From Proteobacteria bacterium SG_bin5 (GTDB lineage Bacteria; Pseudomonadota; Alphaproteobacteria; Sphingomonadales; Sphingomonadaceae), in contig LWDI01000019.1 in the NCBI GenBank assembly GCA_002083475.1, positions 1 through 35,301 of the forward strand: a DNA stretch of 35,301 nt, given 5' to 3'. The notes below the pieces were generated by a model. That model had not been told where the DNA came from. It saw nothing but the letters and a program-made list of their open reading frames with translations, and did no database searches. Shown here piece after piece: positions 32,026 through 35,301 of the stretch. The number at the start of each line of letters is the position of its first letter. The first letter of the stretch is position 1. The position numbers were made by a program, and so were the translations under genes.

Positions 32026-32600
32026 GCACCGCGCTCGCGGACGGGCGCGCCGGGCACGACCCGGCGGGCACGAACGACGATCTGAAGGCGCTGATCCGCA
32101 CGATCCCCGACTTTCCCAAGCCGGGGATCATGTTCCGCGACATCACCACCTTGCTGCTCGACCCGCGCGGCTTGGCCGCGACGGTCGAGCGGCTGGTGGC
32201 GGCGGTCGTGGGGCCGGTCGATCTGGTCGCGGGGATCGAGGCGCGCGGCTTCGTCTTCGCCGCCGCGATGGCGGTTCGGCTCGACGCGGGCGTCGTGCTC
32301 ATCCGCAAGGACGGCAAGCTGCCCGGTGCGACCATCGCCGAGGATTATGCCCTCGAATATGGGCAAGACCGGATCACCATGCACGAAGATGCGCTGGTGC
32401 CGGGGCAGCGCGTGGTGCTGATCGACGATCTGATCGCGACCGGCGGCACCGCGCGCGCGGCGATCCGCTTGCTCCGCAAGGCGGGCGCCACGGTCGACCA
32501 AGCGCTGTTCGTCGTCGATCTGCCCGATTTGGGCGGCGCCGACCTGCTGCGCGGCGATGGCGTTAGCGCGCACGCGCTGCTCGCGTTCGAGGGCCATTAA
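32022..32600 (+). CDS. apt: adenine phosphoribosyltransferase
   Basis: A 192-residue purine-salvage enzyme making AMP from adenine and PRPP. The family segments are 'LKALIRTIPDFPKPGIMFRDITTLL', 'LVAGIEARGFVFAAAMAVRLDAGVVLIRKDGKLPG', 'LEYGQDRITMHEDAL', and the PRPP loop 'VVLIDDLIATGGTARAA'. No ATG lies before the conserved core. TTG 32022 overlapping the petC stop (TTGA) gives a short N-terminal extension of about 20 residues and is the best start; other non-ATG starts are possible. It is coupled to the bc1 operon by position, not by function. Confidence 0.92.
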   Translation: MSTALADGRAGHDPAGTNDDLKALIRTIPDFPKPGIMFRDITTLLLDPRGLAATVERLVAAVVGPVDLVAGIEARGFVFAAAMAVRLDAGVVLIRKDGKLPGATIAEDYALEYGQDRITMHEDALVPGQRVVLIDDLIATGGTARAAIRLLRKAGATVDQALFVVDLPDLGGADLLRGDGVSAHALLAFEGH

Positions 32601-32678
32601 GCTTCGCTCTACCATGATCGCCGCGCACGGAACGCCCCGGCCGCTCGCCGGGTTGACCGTGGGTGAGGAGATGATGCG

Positions 32679-33005
32679 ATGGCTTATCGGCTCGACAAGC
32701 GCGTGGCGCTCGGCGCGGCGCTGGCGCTCGCTGGCCTGACGGCGGCATGCGCCGACGATTATTATGATCGTCCCGGCTATTACAGCTATTATGATGGGGC
32801 TTATGGCCGGCCCTATTGGGGCTGGTACGGCAACTATTATTACCCCGGCACCGGCGTCTATGTTTATGATCGCTATCGCGCGCCGCGCCGCTGGACCTAT
32901 GGTGAGCAACGCTATTGGCTCGATCGCCAGCGCGGCTGGCGCGGCGGCGCGTTTCGCGACGAGTGGCGCGGCTTCCGCCACGTGCCGCGCGGCTATCGGC
33001 GCTAG
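32679..33005 (+). CDS. small Tyr/Arg-rich lipoprotein
   Basis: A 108-residue lipoprotein. The type II signal peptide ends in LTAAC (C24), and the mature part is very rich in Tyr, Gly and Trp (DDYYDRPGYYSYYDGAY, WGWYGNYYYPGTGVYVYDR), then basic (RQRGWRGGAFRDEWRGFRH). The sequence resembles glycine/tyrosine-rich surface proteins of unknown function, common in sphingomonads with varying length. GAGGAG precedes ATG 32679. It is 78 bp after apt and likely its own unit. Confidence 0.78.
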   Translation: MAYRLDKRVALGAALALAGLTAACADDYYDRPGYYSYYDGAYGRPYWGWYGNYYYPGTGVYVYDRYRAPRRWTYGEQRYWLDRQRGWRGGAFRDEWRGFRHVPRGYRR

Positions 33006-33064
33006 AGCGATTGCCAGGCGGGGGGGAGCAGCTGCCGACTCGGAAATCGCGGTAAATCAAAGAT

Positions 33065-33107
33065 CTAGAGCGGCGATCCGATGCAATCGGATCGGAAACC
33101 GCGCTAG
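33065..33107. repeat. palindromic dispersed repeat overlapping the maoC stop codon
   Basis: Inner arms CGATCCGAT (33074-33082) and ATCGGATCG (33086-33094) are perfect with a 3-bp spacer. Outer arms CTAGAGCGG and CCGCGCTAG carry one mismatch. The maoC stop TAG lies in the right outer arm. A partial related sequence (GCGGTTTCTGATCTGAT) lies just after the receptor 1 stop at about 6845, and a short related half occurs at 33003-33011. It may end transcription from both sides. Confidence 0.65.
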
Positions 33108-33565
33108 GCGCCTGCCGCGCCCGCCGGCCGCGTCGCGATGAGCGCGATCGAGACGAAGCTCAGCACCGGCTCGCCATGCTGGTTGCGCACGATCATCCGG
33201 CTGCGATAGCTGCCCATCTCGGGGCGGCTGCGCGAGCGGCGCGTCTCGATGATCTCGGTTTCGCAGCTGAGCGTGTCGCCGGGGTAAACCGGCTTGAGCC
33301 AGCGCAACTCGTCCACCCCCGGCGAGCCGAGCCCGGCCTGGCGGCTGGTGCGCAAATTCTCGACGATCATCGCCATCGTCATCGCGCAGCTATGCCAACC
33401 GCTCGCCGCCAGCCGCCCGAAATGCGTCGCCGCCGCCGCCTCGTCGGAGAGATGAAAAGGCTGGGGATCATAACGTTCGGCGAAAGCGATCACTTCTTCG
33501 CGCGTGACGTGATAATTGCCGAAGCGCGCCGTCTGGCCGACCGCCAAATCCTCGAAATAGATCAT
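33104..33565 (-). CDS. MaoC-family dehydratase (hot-dog fold)
   Basis: A 153-residue hot-dog protein. It begins MIYFEDLAVGQTARFGNY. The hydratase motif is complete: 'FAERYDPQPFHLSDEAA' with the catalytic Asp and His, followed by 'ASGWHSCAM'. The family hydrates enoyl-CoA-like thioesters in the cytosol. The upstream leftward neighbour is the NPP-type lipoprotein at 33711. A frame with coding-like codon use lies between them (see 33566-33690). Substrate unknown. Confidence 0.92.
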   Translation of the reverse strand: MIYFEDLAVGQTARFGNYHVTREEVIAFAERYDPQPFHLSDEAAAATHFGRLAASGWHSCAMTMAMIVENLRTSRQAGLGSPGVDELRWLKPVYPGDTLSCETEIIETRRSRSRPEMGSYRSRMIVRNQHGEPVLSFVSIALIATRPAGAAGA

Positions 33566-33690
33566 CAGCCCTTCCCTTGATGATGCCAGGTGCGACGGGC
33601 ATCCACGGGAACGCCGGGTTGACCGAGATCAAGCTCTGCCACAGCTTCGGCCCGACGAATAGGGCCGGCGCGGCCCATCCTCGGCCATGG
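33566..33690 (-). pseudogene. possible remnant of a coding sequence before maoC
   Basis: In the leftward direction, one frame of this gap (in phase with the end of the NPP gene) reads LFVGPKLWQSLISVNPAF and then PWMPVAPGIIKGRADD without stops, with a strongly GC-rich third codon position, as in real genes here. It has no start codon near its beginning and runs out of frame into maoC. A separate 37-codon frame (33678-33565) that overlaps the maoC start by TGATG has poor codon use and is less likely. I cannot name a family. It is either a decayed gene or chance. Confidence 0.25.
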
Positions 33691-33710
33691 GAGCAATTGG
33701 GGACTAATGT

Positions 33711-34955
33711 CTAACGCACCAACGCCGCGCGGAAGGGCGCGTCGTCGCCGTCGAGCTTTGCCGGCGGCAAGCCGAGCAGATCGCGCAGCAACGGCGCGAC
33801 GCTCACATTGTCGAAGCTCGCCAGCCGGCCGAGCGGCTTGATGCCGGGGCCGCTCGCGATGAACAGCGCCGCCATCTCGGGCGCCGACGGATCATAGCCA
33901 TGCGCCCCGCCCGCGCGCAGCGGCCGCGTCGGCTCGGGGGGCTTGTCGAGGATCAGCCAGCCCGGCTCGGCGAGGCAGACGAAGCGCGGCACACGGGGGT
34001 TGGCGCCATAGTGAAGCGCGGGTGGGATCGCCCCCTTCGGCCAGCACTGCATATGCGCGACCGGCCGGGCGAGCGCGGCGCCGAGCGCGGCCTCCTGCCC
34101 CGGTTGCGGCTCGAGCCCGGCATAAGGCCCGGCCGTGATCGCGCGGTAGAGCTTGGGGTCGACCGCCCCATAGAGCTTGATCACCCGATCGGGGCTGGTC
34201 GCCGCCATGCCGTGATCGGCGACGATCACCAAGGTCGCGGGCTGGCCGAGCCGCACGAGCTCGACGCGCAGCCGCCCGATCGCCGCATCGACTTCGGCCA
34301 CCGCCGCGGTCGTCTTGGCGCCGTCGGGGCCGAACTCATGCCCCGCGTGATCGACCAGATCGAAATAGAGCGTGAGGAAGCGCGGCCGCGTTTCGGCGGG
34401 GCGGCGGAGCCAATCGATGATGCCGTCCACCCGCTGGCGATCGCTGATCGCGCCGGCGAACTGCGCCCAGTCGCGCGGGCGCACGCCGCCCAGATCGACG
34501 TTGCTGCCGGGCCAGAACATCGTCGCGGTGCGGATGCCGGCCTTTTCGGCGGTCACCCAGATCGGCTCGGCCTGGCTCCACCAATAGGGCTGGTCGCTTT
34601 GCATGGTGAAGACTTCGCCGGGACGCGCGGGGTCTTCCATGCGATTGCCGACGATCCCGTTGCGATCGGGCCGCAGCCCGGTGACGAGCGTATAATGATT
34701 GGGAAAGGTGATGCTGGGGAAGCTCGGCCGCATCGCCGCGCTGATCCCGGCCTCGGCGAGTTGGTTGAGATTGGGGGTGACGCCGCGCTGGAGATAGTCC
34801 GCGCGAAACCCATCGATCGAGACGAGGATGACGACGGGCGCGCGTTTTTCTTGCGGGGCGACCCGCGCGACTTGCGGCGCCTTGGCGGGTTGGGTGACGC
34901 ACGCCTGCAAGCCTGCGGCGAGCAACGCGGCGAGGAGGCGGGTGGAGAAGCGCAT
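33711..34955 (-). CDS. lipoprotein phosphodiesterase of the alkaline phosphatase/NPP superfamily
   Basis: A 414-residue exported enzyme. The N-terminal signal ends in a lipobox 'LLAAGLQAC' (C19). The catalytic domain has 'VILVSIDGFRADYLQRGVTPNLNQLAEAG', the nucleophile Thr in 'FPSITFPNHYTLVTGLRPDRNGIVGN', the metal-binding 'LTLYFDLVDHAGHEFGP' and 'LVIVADHGMA', and a late His in 'GAHGYDPSAPEMAALFIASG'. This is the nucleotide pyrophosphatase/phosphodiesterase (NPP) arrangement with Thr in place of the Ser of true alkaline phosphatase. It cleaves phosphodiesters outside the cytosol. ATG 34955 gives a normal signal peptide. Confidence 0.93.
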   Translation of the reverse strand: MRFSTRLLAALLAAGLQACVTQPAKAPQVARVAPQEKRAPVVILVSIDGFRADYLQRGVTPNLNQLAEAGISAAMRPSFPSITFPNHYTLVTGLRPDRNGIVGNRMEDPARPGEVFTMQSDQPYWWSQAEPIWVTAEKAGIRTATMFWPGSNVDLGGVRPRDWAQFAGAISDRQRVDGIIDWLRRPAETRPRFLTLYFDLVDHAGHEFGPDGAKTTAAVAEVDAAIGRLRVELVRLGQPATLVIVADHGMAATSPDRVIKLYGAVDPKLYRAITAGPYAGLEPQPGQEAALGAALARPVAHMQCWPKGAIPPALHYGANPRVPRFVCLAEPGWLILDKPPEPTRPLRAGGAHGYDPSAPEMAALFIASGPGIKPLGRLASFDNVSVAPLLRDLLGLPPAKLDGDDAPFRAALVR

Positions 34956-35047
34956 GGGCGGGGCTATGGCGGGGTTTGGGGACAGGCGTGTGACAGGGGG
35001 GTGGGTGGTTTATTCGGTGTAAGTCGGGGCGGGTCGCTTGCGTTATG

Positions 35048-35066
35048 ATTGTCGATGATCGACGAT
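35048..35066. promoter_or_regulatory. 19-bp near-perfect palindrome before the window-end gene
   Basis: ATTGTCGAT (35048-35056), G, ATCGACGAT (35058-35066): 9-bp arms with one mismatch. It ends 7 bp before ATG 35074, so a protein bound here would block transcription or ribosome entry. The inner GTCGAT/ATCGAC arms are perfect. Confidence 0.4.
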
Positions 35067-35073
35067 ATGGGAC

Positions 35074-35301
<228 letters not shown>

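Noticed and set aside
33565..33678. 37-codon leftward frame overlapping the maoC start by TGATG
   Set aside because: Third positions are not GC-biased, unlike genes here, and no homologue is recalled; left as an alternative only.

Overview
The window is GC-rich, densely packed, strongly GC3-biased chromosomal DNA that looks like an alphaproteobacterium of the order Sphingomonadales (Sphingomonas-like). This rests on gene content and protein style: an odhB-lpd junction, a bc1 operon, argD-argF, hslO, a small Cys-rich protein of a type I associate with sphingomonads, and dispersed REP-like palindromes. No rRNA, tRNA, transposase, integrase, phage gene or CRISPR array was found, so most of the window is core chromosome with small accessory insertions.

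Positions 1-4900: the 3' tip of a 2-oxoacid dehydrogenase E2 gene (sucB/odhB) and the E3 gene lpd bracket an inserted DUF433/DUF5615 pair that resembles a toxin-antitoxin module. Next come a leftward gene for a small helix-turn-helix protein, preceded by three copies of one palindrome, and a leftward gamma-carbonic-anhydrase-like gene. A tiny Cys-rich protein follows, then an AhpD/carboxymuconolactone-decarboxylase-like gene with its TetR regulator and a 26-bp near-perfect operator.

Positions 5000-16250: a chemotaxis cluster on the plus strand. Two methyl-accepting chemotaxis proteins are separated by a REP-type repeat. They are followed by STAS, cheA, cheR, cheB, cheD, cheY, cheW, a second cheB-like gene and a small helical protein, mostly joined by ATGA-type overlaps. 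The second CheB keeps the receiver phosphorylation site but has lost the catalytic Ser and His of the methylesterase, so it is probably a pseudo-enzyme. Both receptors end in a NWETF-like CheR/CheB docking pentapeptide.

Positions 16300-24600: a leftward dihydrolipoamide-dehydrogenase-like flavoprotein with a C-terminal CxxC; argD and argF, separated by two different REP-like elements with a chimeric copy of the argD-end/argF-start junction between them; hslO; a small exported protein; a candidate small RNA with CCUCC and an intrinsic terminator; queC-queE (queuosine precursor synthesis); an exported protein of unknown function; and a small lipoprotein built of NDAMA-type heptads.

Positions 24680-35301: lipB; two adjacent paralogous membrane proteins; a REP pair; a leftward trmL-hemF-acetyltransferase group; the petABC cytochrome bc1 operon with apt overlapping the end of petC; a Tyr-rich lipoprotein; a MaoC-like dehydratase; a lipoprotein phosphodiesterase of the NPP family; and the start of an Ala-rich protein cut by the window end. 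That last gene contains a perfect 15-bp inverted repeat followed by a GCC triplet run.

All assignments come from reading the sequence and from knowledge of the families. No database search was possible.
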